Assembly (NCBI GenBank): GCA_963969395.1
Contig: OZ017796.1
Location: forward strand, 42,398,243-42,462,242
Length of the DNA: 64,000 nt
Direction of reading: 5' to 3'
DNA from: Pseudoscleropodium purum
Taxonomy: Eukaryota; Streptophyta; Bryopsida; Hypnales; Brachytheciaceae
Shown: positions 48,506 through 59,443 of the stretch, piece after piece
How the letters are laid out: each line of letters starts with the position of its first letter
Position numbering within the stretch: position 1 is the stretch's first letter
Translations under genes and position numbers: made by a program
Notes under the pieces: model-generated
The model's input: only the letters and a program-made list of their open reading frames with translations
Told to the model about the DNA's origin: nothing
Databases searched by the model: none

Positions 48506-48530
48506 CCCTCCCCCTCCCCCTCCCCCCCTC
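48506..48530 (-). repeat. C-rich tract, strong G-quadruplex/i-motif candidate
   Basis: CCCTCCCCCTCCCCCTCCCC and further C: four C runs separated by single T. The minus strand meets the G-quadruplex rule with one-base loops. Further C runs follow at 48558-48600. Confidence 0.9.
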
Positions 48531-48944
48531 TTTTCACCTTTTTATCTAGGAATAGGGCCCCCCCCCCCTCATCCCCCCTCCTTTTGTTCCCCCCCGTCCC
48601 TCCCTGATCCCAAACTTGGTCCCTACTTCAGTCTCCAGTCCCCACCTCGGTCCCCATTTGCGAACAACCAATGGAGACCTGCCACCTCTACTGGAGAATA
48701 TTTTGTTGAAAGTCTGCTGAATTGCTGAACTTTGTGTAGCAGTTATCTCCAACCGTTTTTGTTTTTTTTTTCCATTTTGGAAGAAGTGGACATGAAATAC
48801 CCTACCCCTGGATCAATTTTGTAAAATATTCAGCAAAATTTGAATTTTCTCTAAAATTTGCAAAATTTGCAAACTAATATATATAGGGCAATGCCTGGGC
48901 AAGAGGGTGTTTTGGGACCAATGAGAAGGGTAGAGCTGGACAAC

Positions 48945-49204
48945 ATTAGAAGATATTCAGTTGCTTTGGAAGGCTGCAAGTTTCCTGAGGTTTTCAAACT
49001 TTGGTAACTCATTCCACCTGATGCCTGACATGGCATATCGATAGCCAAGTCAATAAATAAAAAGATTTAAAAAATAAATAAATTATTTTTTTAATTTTTT
49101 AAAAATCTAAAAATCTTACTGCTACTATTCTCTGGTTGTCGGGAGAATAATGATGGGAGCAACCCTGCAACAACCCTCCCATACCCCCCAAAAAATCCTC
49201 TAAT
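48945..49204. mobile_element. ATTAGAAGATTTTGGGGG-type MITE, copy 4 (inverted)
   Basis: ATTAGAAGATATTCAG...CCCCCAAAAAATCCTCTAAT ends. The interior runs in the opposite order (GGAAGGCTGCAAGTT near the left end). Old and degenerate. Confidence 0.55.
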
Positions 49205-49209
49205 GGGAC

Positions 49210-50370
49210 TATGGAAGGCTCTTTATTTCCCAAATTGCACAACGATGAGAAGCATTGCTCGACGCAAACCATTGATAGGCAACTAAATATTTATGGATGA
49301 CAAAATGTTTGTGGATGAAAGGCTTGTAATACCCAATTATATGGGCAAGATTGTATAATCAAGCATTATGGGTATAGACACTCTAATTGTGGAACAAAAT
49401 GTTCCCCTAGAATGAACAATCAAATTCCCGGTAGTAGTTTACGGTAAAGGAAATTTGAAAAGAAAAAGAAGTTTATTTTAAGGTCTTTTGGTTAGTTCAT
49501 TTTGAAATCTCAGAAGTTGTACTAGAATTTTTTAGAATTATTTGATAATGATAAAATGACATTTTGAATAAGTAAAAATTTTAAAAATTTTAAAAATTCA
49601 ACACACCATCGTTGAAGTTGACCTAGGAAGTATAGTAGGCTCATTAGGTTGTCTTTCTAATTAGGTACCCCAATTTAACTTATTGTATCTGATGGTTAGG
49701 ATTGGTATTCCCTATCAAATAATCAATTAAAGTTGACAATTGTGATTTGATGGGTGGTTAAATATAGGAATATTTGATTTTATTATCAAATATGAAAAAA
49801 GAATTGAAAATAAACTCCCTAAAAATTTTAGCATTTATTTTTAGAAATACTTTTTGTTGATCCTAGCCACCAAGTTGCATATATTTTTTATTTAAATGAT
49901 GGAATTTTCAAAATCTGCAATATGGGTGTACAATAAAAACTCAAAGGAATCTTATTCATTGTTAAATTGATTATATAAATTAGTGTAAAATATCAAGAAA
50001 ATAGTGTGGGACAATCTAATGAATATATTTATCAAAGACAACTTAATTCCATTATAGTGCCCCCTTCTAAAATGACTGACTTGCACTAGTTTTAGAATTA
50101 TATAAATTCATGAGGCACACTAATATGATAGTTTAATATTTTAGATAAATTTAATATTGAGTGATTCACACTATTTGACTATTACGTTAATTCATTAAAA
50201 GTTTTACATAAACTAAATCCAAAAGGACGTTCTACATTATTCAAATTTTTGCACTAATTGAATTAACAAGTGTAATATTATGGTAAAGCAATGTATTTCT
50301 AAATTCATTCATTCTTTAACCCAAAAATATGTATTTTATTTATATTCAAACACTTCTACATCCACTTTTG
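49210..50370. other. AT-rich intergenic DNA, nothing recognised
   Basis: No coding pattern or repeat termini. Confidence 0.5.
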
Positions 50371-50379
50371 GTAATTTCT

Positions 50380-50685
50380 ATTAAAAAAAATTTGAGGGCA
50401 ATGAAAACTTGTTTTAGGCTTGTTCCCTTTGTTGTTCCCTTTGCAATGAAGGAACAACTAATTGTCAGAAAAAAAAAATTGAGTTTAAAAAGAATCAATT
50501 TTTAAGAAAAAATTTTCAAATGAAAAAAAGTTGAAAAATATTTAATTGAACTTTTTCCAAAAAATAATAATTTTATATGACATGGTAGGATCTTGACCAT
50601 ATCATACTTCTATAATGGCATAGTTCTCTTGTTCCTTGTAGCTTGGGAATTCACGGGCTTTTGTTGCCTACAAATCCCTTCTAAT
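50380..50685. mobile_element. ATTAGAAGATTTTGGGGG-type MITE, copy 5
   Basis: The left end is eroded (ATTAAAAAAAATTTGAGGG). The interior TTTTAGGCTTGTTCCCTTTG, TTGTCAGAAAAAAAA, GGTAGGATCTTGACCATATC and the right end CCTTCTAAT match the family. Confidence 0.6.
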
Positions 50686-50689
50686 GATC

Positions 50690-52740
50690 TAATTCTTTTT
50701 TGTAGGAATGAAAAGCATTTGGTAAAAGAAGATGATTTTTTTAGCACCAAAAATTGAGAGTTATTTTAAAATGGTGTAATTTGGATCATGTAGTGTCAAG
50801 GAGAAAAGGATTGGTTATGACATTCTCTTCATTTTTCCATGTCATTATTGTGTGAGGAATTAGTGGTGTCATAGTTAAGAATTTAATTTTTCAAGATATA
50901 AAATCTTATCTTATTTGAAAAGGTACAAATCTTCCCTAGAAGTGTCATCTACAAACTATTAGTATGACTATACAAATTTATTTGTATAGAAATTGGTACA
51001 ATAAGCTACCATTGACAATACACTAAAGGTTTTTAATTTAAACATGAATTTTCAATTTTTTTCAATTGTCAATCATTTTTAATTTATTAAAATTTGAATA
51101 TATTTGTAAGTAAATTTGCATCTCAAGAACTTTCCAATTCTCTTAAAAAAATGTGGCATTTTTTATTTTATAGATGAAAGGATAGATATATAGAAATTGC
51201 ATGGTTCCAAAGTAGATTGTGGCTTCAAGTTATGTTGTGGCACTTCAATGAAGTTATGTTGTGGCACTTCAATGAACCTTATAATCATCAATATATAAAA
51301 AAAATATTGTCAATTGGTTTACAAAAATTAAGCTAAAGATTGTCATTGAAATAATGTCTTAACCAACAATAGTTCAATATAATTGCTACTATTACTAATA
51401 ATGAGGATCCAAATAATATTATAAATGAAGAGTCTATAGGGATTATTTGACTAGCTATTCCTTGTGCACTAATTTAAACATAGTATGACTTGATAAATTA
51501 GTACCATACTCTATAAATAAAACAAACTGTGTATTGTAACTTACATTCATAAATATAAAGATTATGGATGAAACATAAGTTTTTCATCTAAATGTATGTA
51601 CTTTTGTCCAAATGTAGTGATATCACCCCACTTTAAGAAATGATTAGTAAAATTCAGGATTTTTGTCTATTCAAGGATGGAAATATTCTACAAAAACATG
51701 CCAATATATTCTTTTAACAATGCAATTCTGTAAAAATCACCACAAATAGACTTTTGGTCTAAATATACTATCACTTGAAATATTTGGAAAAAATTGAAGA
51801 TAGTTTGAAACTAAGAAGATTTTAGATTTTGGTATCCTACTATTTTTTGTAATATTGTTGTCGGGAGTAATTACATAGAAATTTGTAAAGATGGCAATCC
51901 AAAAAAATGTCTCAAAGGTATAACGTTCTATATGGAGATTATAGCATTAAGGAATGGCAAACTCATGTCTTTTTTATTGGTTTGAGTATCTCTTATTTGG
52001 GATATCTCTCACTAAAGATAAGCTCAAGATTGTGAATACATAGAATCTAGTTTTTTTTAAATATTGTAGTTTTTCCTTCGAAATAGGAAGAAGTTATAGT
52101 ATCTCCTTTTAAATTCTAATTTAGATTCACAAAGCTTAATTATTTTGAATTGAACCCCTCTTGAATTTTTCAAATGGAAATTAAATTAGTCACATATATA
52201 GGTGATTGTAATTTGGGATTTTAGAGGAGTGAGTGTGACTCTTTACTCTATTATGTGCTACGTAATAGTTGTGAAATTCTTCACTAACCAAATTTCTGTT
52301 ATAAATTCACAAACAAAGAATAAAAGAGGCATTTTTGAAGTTAAAAATTGACTTGAATCAAAAATCGATTTGTTTGATTACTAGTAAAAACATGTCGGTT
52401 GTATAGACTAGAAAATGACTCACAAGATAATCCACATGATACTAGTAGAAAACATGCTTTAGTAGACCAATCATTAAGATCTACCTTGGGGTCTAACCAT
52501 CATATTGGAAGGACAAACTTAACTATTGGTGGGTCTTTTTGTAGTCATTTCTCTAAACTACTTAGCCATTGTTTCTAGTATACCAAAATGGTTCATGAGT
52601 ATGGTTGAATAATTGATTTGTATAAAAATTAGTATGACCAATCCAACAATGCCACCTCAACACTCTACAAATGCTAAATTCCACCACTACAATGAATATT
52701 GAATATTATGTCTTTGATAAAAATAAAAATAAATTCAGTA
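50690..52740. other. AT-rich intergenic DNA, otherwise empty
   Basis: Apart from the 24-bp duplication I see no coding pattern, element ends or RNA gene. Confidence 0.5.
51227..51274 (+). repeat. 24-bp perfect tandem duplication
   Basis: AAGTTATGTTGTGGCACTTC followed by AATG occurs twice in direct succession without mismatch, so it is probably recent. No gene context. Confidence 0.95.
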
Positions 52741-52745
52741 CCATA

Positions 52746-53310
52746 TTAACCCCTAAAGTTCAATGAATATGTTTTCCCTGAAAACATTTAAAAACTACAA
52801 TTTTTAGTACAAGTATCAAATTTTTGATTAAATTTGTTTTTAAACATTTGATTGTAGGATCTTGTAGTATGCTGATTTGAGAACATGTGATGGAAATTTC
52901 AAAAATTTCCATTGAGTAAATTGCAACATGTATTGGTATTAGCATTCAAATTTACTAAAATCATTCATTTTGCCCTGCGAAAAATAAGGGAGTTGCACTT
53001 CACAAGCTAGCTTTTCTATGAAAAAATGTTTGAAATGGTGGTGCTTCTTGAGATTCTTTTTTTGTAGACAAGTTGGCCTCATGCTTAAAAATTTAGATTG
53101 TTTGGAATTGTACAACATATAGGAAAAAAATAGTAAGTAGATAATAGTAGATTTTGATTAAAAATACTAAATTATTAAGAATTTAATTATGGAATTGAAA
53201 AATGCCAATTCCAATGGTTGCAACATTGTAATAAACAATCTACATCCTATGATTATATTTTTTTCTCAAAATATTGAAAATTGAGTAAGATAAAGGACTT
53301 CAAAACGTGA
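52746..53310. mobile_element. TTAACCCCTAAAG element, right-truncated copy
   Basis: Begins TTAACCCCTAAAGTTC and follows the family through GGAATTGTACAACATATAGG and CAATGGTTGCAACATTGTAA, then departs near 53300 with no right terminus. Confidence 0.75.
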
Positions 53311-54194
53311 CAAGTCATTGTTGAAAATTTAAAAATAAATAAAAATACAATAATAATTATTGCAAATTCTATGTGTTTGATCCAAATTACACCTAAATAC
53401 GTGTTTTTCATTTGTAATCCCAACAACAAAAATAAAATTGAATTGCAATTAAAAATATTGTTTTCCATTTTAAGATTTAAATTAGGTCAAAATTAGATTG
53501 TACTAGTATATACTATAATTGATACTTTTTTATCTTAATATTGTTATCATAGTCAAAGTCAAAGTAATTTTCTAATTTTTTAATTCATAAAAACTTTGAA
53601 ATTCAATAACATTTGCAATGTAGGTCCAAATACTACAAAACAAAACTTGTATATTCTTTCATGTATAAAGCTTTCCAATGGTTTGAAGAATGTAATTGGA
53701 AGATGCATAGTTCCAAGAGATCTCACCATAGCAAACAAAACAAATAATCAACCTAATTTCAAGGTATTCATTGCTTCATCTTCACATCATATATATTTTT
53801 AATTAATCACAATAATTTGGTTTTCCATAAAAATTTTGAAAATTTGTTTTTGCAAAATAAAAGTTGAAAATGATTGTTTACATATTATTTTATAGCTTTC
53901 AAATATTGAAGATTTTAAAATTTTGACATGATTTCAAAATCTTCAATTGGTCGTCATTCATGATTTGAAGAAGTTAGTCTATATTTTACTTCTACTTATT
54001 TAGGGCATTGTTATAACTACTTTATAGAGAGATGCTTTAATTCATAGTGGATTGAATAAATGAAGGGTTTGTTCACTTAAGATTGTAAAATTGACTTCAA
54101 GAAGTTTACATGAGTGACACTTATGCTTCATATCTTTGCTAAAAGGGAGACTCTTTCCTAATTTTCTAAACTAATTTTCATAATTAGGGATATT

Positions 54195-54232
54195 TCATAT
54201 ATATATATATATACACACATATATAAAATCTA
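54195..54232. repeat. (TA)n microsatellite
   Basis: A TATATATATATATA run followed by CACACATATATA, immediately downstream of the 244-codon ORF. A similar ATATATATATAT run lies at 55076-55088, upstream of the ORF. Confidence 0.9.
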
Positions 54233-54246
54233 TATATTTGAGCATT

Positions 54247-54981
54247 TCAATTTCCTATTTCCTCCTTCAATGTTAAAAACTTTAATTGACTTGCTTTTTT
54301 CATAGTTTTGAAGTCCTTACTCAACATTTGGCTTAATGATTTCGAATCATGATATTCATCTTCAATTTTCTTGATATCTTCTTTAAGCTTTTCAATTGTT
54401 GTGGACAAAGTTTTGATTTCACCTTTTTTTTTCATCAACTTGCCATTTAACTTAGAAACTTCAAATTCCAAAATTTCATCTTCTTGTGTTGAAAGTAGAG
54501 TTTTGCTGATAGGTTCATTGCTATAATTTTGAATAACATTACTATGCTTGTGTTTTTCATCAACAAGATTCCAATCTACGTTTCTATTCAAGAATACTTC
54601 CGCATAAACCATTGCAGCCAACCAATATGGAACCATACATCTTTTGCATTTTGTAGCTCTTTCGTTCTTTGATAATGATTTCCACTTGTGCGTCAAATTC
54701 ATCTTATATTCATTGTGTTTACAATATCCCAATGGAACATAGAATCCCTTCATTAATTTTTTTTGGCGTACTTCAGGCCAATGTTGAATTATACACCTCC
54801 ATGGAATCCATTTTTTGCAAGCCCTCTCATTCCAAGGCTGTGGAGCATTTTTCCAACCAAATAAAGCCAAATCGGTATTTTCTATTGAAGAAGAAATTGG
54901 ATCCCTTTGTGAGCTTGAATGGATCACAAATCCATCTTTTTGAGACTCTACAACATGATTATTTGATGACATTGTTACCAC
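54247..54981 (-). CDS. Uninterrupted 244-codon ORF, unknown protein with coiled-coil tail
   Basis: By far the longest single ORF in the window, in DNA that is otherwise full of stops. The product begins MVTMSSNN. It has an aromatic/cysteine-containing middle (CKKWIPWRCIIQHWPEV, GYCKHNEYKM, KCKRCMVPYW at roughly residues 55-125) and a Lys/Glu-rich C-terminal third (about 165-240) with heptad-like spacing that should form a coiled coil. I recognise no family. The CxxC-type KCKRC could bind metal, but one pair is not a zinc finger. It may be a lineage-specific or retrocopied gene, an exon of a longer gene, or the relic of a mobile element. A tandem palindrome array lies about 170-300 bp upstream of its ATG. 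Confidence 0.5.
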   Translation of the reverse strand: MVTMSSNNHVVESQKDGFVIHSSSQRDPISSSIENTDLALFGWKNAPQPWNERACKKWIPWRCIIQHWPEVRQKKLMKGFYVPLGYCKHNEYKMNLTHKWKSLSKNERATKCKRCMVPYWLAAMVYAEVFLNRNVDWNLVDEKHKHSNVIQNYSNEPISKTLLSTQEDEILEFEVSKLNGKLMKKKGEIKTLSTTIEKLKEDIKKIEDEYHDSKSLSQMLSKDFKTMKKASQLKFLTLKEEIGN

Positions 54982-55149
54982 TCTTTTATAACATAAGCTT
55001 ATGTTTTAAAAGTTATTTTTATTATTAAAATTGAATTTCACAAGATTTCTAATATAACTACTATAGTGAATCACCTATATATATATATCATATGTACATG
55101 TTTAATATTTGTTACCAGGTACCTCATATATATATGAAACAATAAATAT

Positions 55150-55276
55150 TTTACTTTAAAGTAAAAGAATGTTTTGCAATTTTTTTTACTTTAAAGTAAA
55201 AACATTTTTTTACAATATTTTTTGTTTTAAAGTAAAAAAATATGTTTTGTAGTATCTTTTACTTTAAGATAAAAAT
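55150..55276. repeat. Four tandem palindromes TTTACTTTAAAGTAAA, 35-37 bp apart
   Basis: The palindrome occurs at about 55151, 55187, 55223 and 55259. The first two copies are perfect; the third reads TTTGTTTTAAAGTAAA and the fourth TTTACTTTAAGATAAA. Spacers contain ATGTTTTG.A-type sequence. The array lies upstream of the minus-strand ORF ending at 54981. Confidence 0.8.
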
Positions 55277-55309
55277 ATATATTTTATAATATATATATTT
55301 TTATTTATA

Positions 55310-58300
55310 AGAATCTATACTATTAGGTTTGGTATTTCGTTTTCGTGTAACATTAATTTGAATCTTGGCAAATGTGTAGTTCATGTGGGCTTGTGAACCT
55401 TAGACCTAAGCCTACAAGGGATGACCTTAGGAGTGTAGGCACCTATGTTATATGCACCTTCCATGGTTATGAGTGGGTTACCTATGTTATTGGTATGTAT
55501 ATTATAGGCACCTTCAATGATTGTAAAGTACCTACTTACATTTAGGTTCAAGGCTCACGATTCACATTTTTAGGCTAACACTAGTATCATTGGGTAAATA
55601 TTAACTGAAATTAGGTAAAGTAAAAGAATTTTTTTATAGAGAAAAATAAATTAGTATAATTGTAAAAACAATAGAGGACAAAATAGATTACATAATACAA
55701 GATATAATGGTATTTTGTTTTGTTTGTTTGCTTTTATGTATGTTCTGTTTATTTTCTTATAGCAATTGAGATCTCTGCAATTGTCAATCTTTGAATGGGT
55801 GTCTACTCGGGGTTGTTGGAAAGCTCGTAGAGAGGAGGTACATGTAAAAATATGCATAAATATATTAATCTTTAAGACTAACAATTGGTAAAATTACTAG
55901 TTGCAACAAGTTAGAATAGTTGTGGATATTGATGTTTAATTTAATCAAACATGTTTTCCACAATGTATTGTACATGGTTGTTAAGTTAGCAAAAAAACAT
56001 TTCTAAAATTAGATGATTCAATCTTGAATTATTATTATTATTATTATTATTTTAAATTTGTATAGGACTCTATAAATATTTCTATTTTTACACATCTATC
56101 AAATTACATTTGTCAATTCATGCAAAAAGATTTTATGCATTGTTCTAAACCATGGAGCAAAAGATATTAGGTCTACATAGAATTTCGTCTAAAATTATAA
56201 AATGTAAAGAAAAAAATTAAGATTCTTTGGAAAAAAATTCAAATCTATCTTTATTTTTATTTTGCAATTGTAATATATTTATGTAATCAAAAAATTAAAT
56301 ATTTGACACTCAACATTGTGAGCTAACTTCTAAAGACCCAGGAATATTGGACACAATACAAATGTGTTATAAAATGTAGGTTTTGATCATAACTTTTTTG
56401 AGGTTTGCACTAATGCGGAAGACAATGTAATGCTTGAAAAGAAGAAAATATTCATAAGGTGAAAATGTCATTGGAGCTACTATTCTTCCTAAATAAGTTT
56501 ATTATAGACTTCATCCTAATCCGGATTCCTAATCAGTTGAATGTATGATAGGATCAACCTCTTTTGGTGTCTCAATGCACTAGATGAGCAATTTTTGAGA
56601 TTTTCAAAAAATCATAAACAAGAATAGGAGATTTATTTTAGTGGAAAAAATAATTTTATTATAGTTAAGAATGGTTGTCTTGAGATACCATCACCCAAAA
56701 TTTGAAAAGTGATCATTGTATTTTCACAAATACATTACATTTTTAAAAATGATGCATGTTATACTAAAGAATGCACCCAAAATTTCTTGAAAAGAGGGTT
56801 GTTGATGGAATTTTGAGCTTTCATAAATTTGTATATTCAAACTTGTGAAAATAAAAAACCTCCACAAAAATTATTTCTTTCAGATATCTTTTTATTTCTA
56901 AATCAAATATTTATGTGCTAGTAGTTTATTTTAATTTTTTCCTACATGAAAATTTTTAATTCTATGCATTTAAAAATAATTTGCTTGAAATGGAAATTTT
57001 GAGGTAAGATTTTCAAAGAATTTTGAGATATAAGATTAAAATGGGAAGTTTTACAATGAGAGTTTGGAACAAATATTGTAAATCTAGTTAAATACGTATT
57101 TTTGACACTTAAAATTAGAAAGATTGATGAAATTGAAGAAACTAAAATTTGACTCTATGGTCGATTTAAGGTTGATAGTTATACATGGTTTATTTTATTT
57201 TTCAATGTACTAATGCTATGTATTTTTTAAATTGGTCTTAAAACTAGCGTTTATAATTGTGCATATTGTATACATAGCAATCATCTTTGAAGAATCTTTT
57301 ACACAAAAGAGGTAGATTGTATGATGCATTTTTGCATTTGCCTAGTCCTAAAATTAGTTTCTTTTCATTTTTCACTTTCTTTTGTACCTTGATGAAATAA
57401 AAGTTGCAATCATTGTGAAATTTGGATTCAAACTTCAAATAGTTGAAATGGTTGATCACCATTTATGAAATCAATGGGTACAACCATGTAGCTTCTATAC
57501 AATCACATAAGGTTCATTTATTATTCTACAATGGGAAGGGACATTTTTGGATTGCCATTGGAACCTTGTAGGGAATTAAGAGAGCCACATTAGCTTATAA
57601 ATTGATGGTACTAGTATCCCTATAAGGATTTACATTGAGAGGCTATGAGATTTTACTTTGACCACTAATGATGTATCTTATATTTTTTAAAATTTGGTCA
57701 CCAAAATCTATACTGAAATCAAGTTGTTTGTTTTGTTTGTTATAGTGAAATCTTTGAAATCTTTTATTAGTCGAGTTAGAAAAGAGTGGTTGTAAGCTTG
57801 CATATTACACTTGGTATACTTGTAGTAGAAGTGGTTGCCACGTGCTCCAAAATTCTTTGGTTGTTATTTTGCAACATGCCAAGCAATAGATGCTTTTAAA
57901 TGATATGAAGTAAATTAACAATGTTTATTAGTTACACCATCAATCCCAAGCAATGTGATCAAATTGGATAGATGCTTGAGCATTTGCTTGATTTTATAAT
58001 TGAGCTAATGTTTAAGCTTTGGGATTCACCATGGGTTAGTTGGGTCTTCAATCATGTGCTAAATTATTGATACAGTGACGATTTCCACTCCACCTTGGCA
58101 AGCTTAGTGACCATAAGGGAAGTTGTGAAGACTATAAGCTCTACCTCACCACTCCTCTCATGTGTTATACCAACATCAATGACACCTTCTAATCTCCATC
58201 ATTAGCATGATTATTGGGTGGAAACTTGGAATTGGAGTATGCAAAATTCTCAATACATTTGCAACACTCACCTAAAAACTCCTATGATCCCTATCTAACT

Positions 58301-58900
58301 TATAAAGTCCAAGTTGAAATTTAATTTTAGGTATCTAGGTCAATTCAAGTGATTTGAAATATTAGGTCAAGAACTTGAATCTTCAGAAAGACGCCCCTAG
58401 AGTCACCAAAACATTCCTCTTTGTAATAATCCCCTTTAAGATTGCTTCTAACTTATAGAATACAATTTTCAAAGTTGGTTTTGTATTTGGAGTCTTATAT
58501 TAGGGTTTTAGAGTGAATTTGGTGTGCTAATATTTAGCTTAGCACCTCACTTAAATCTGAAGATTCAATCAATTATACCAACACTTTCTTCAAAACATTC
58601 AATTATTCCCTCATCCATAGAATTTACTTTTGAAGTGAAATTTAAATTACAAGGGCTCTAAGTGGATTTCTCAATCCTAATTACTATGCTAAAATTTGAA
58701 AATGGAGCTAACTTTCTCCCATTTGGTGATTTTTCCTAGCTACTTAAATTCCAAATTGATGCCTAGATTTCTCCCTTGAGATTGAGTTTAGGTATCTAAT
58801 TTTAATTAATTACTTATAATTTAATGCATAGCCTTGCTTAATTAAATGCCTAATTATTCTCAAATAGTAAAGGAATAGTTATAAATTCACTTACTACATT
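55310..58900. other. AT-rich intergenic DNA, nothing recognised
   Basis: A (TTA)n microsatellite of about nine units lies at 56030-56055. All ORFs are short and featureless. Confidence 0.5.
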
Positions 58901-59051
58901 TTTTTGCTTTGCTATAAATATTGCCAATGTTTAGTGCTTGTGGTGATAGGATATTTCTTGCATTTATCATTACTTGCAAGATTTTGCCATAATTGTGACA
59001 AGTCACATGGCATTTTCCCTAGAATCACAATATTCACCCTTGACCAAGAGC

Positions 59052-59290
59052 TATTGAATCTTAGAGTAGTTCAGTTTCTAGCCAATTCCAAGCTGAAAAC
59101 TAATGGCACGCTAGCTCTCATGTTGCCATGATAAATCTTGGCATGATGTAATTGTGCAAGACACAACCTTTATGAGTCTTGGTGTAGTTAGGTTTCTAGC
59201 CAATTATAGGGCTTACTGCTTATTAATGGCAAGCTATCTCTCATGTTTACAGGATGGAATTTTGGCACAATGTGTTTAAGCACAATACAA
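59052..59290. repeat. Imperfect tandem duplication (about 118-bp unit) downstream of the epoxide hydrolase gene
   Basis: Two diverged units share GAATCTTAGAGTAGTT/GAGTCTTGGTGTAGTT, TTTCTAGCCAATT, TAATGGCA.GCTA.CTCTCATGTT and CACAACCTT/TACAACCTTGATGA at about 120-bp spacing. The second unit ends about 150 bp beyond the gene's stop codon. No gene seen. Confidence 0.7.
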
Positions 59291-59443
59291 CCTTGATGAT
59301 CAATTTCAGAGATATGATATATATTTGGACAAAGATATAAACAAAACAACAAAACTGTTACCAAAGTTCCCCAAAGTGCTCAAGCCTTAAAAGGGTTAAC
59401 ACTAAGCTTACTTACTGAAATCTAGCGTAACGATGTCTCTTTT

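Noticed and set aside
48393..48728. 111-codon Pro/Phe-rich ORF
   Set aside because: Produced by the C/T-rich tract; proline runs follow from C homopolymers and there is no domain.
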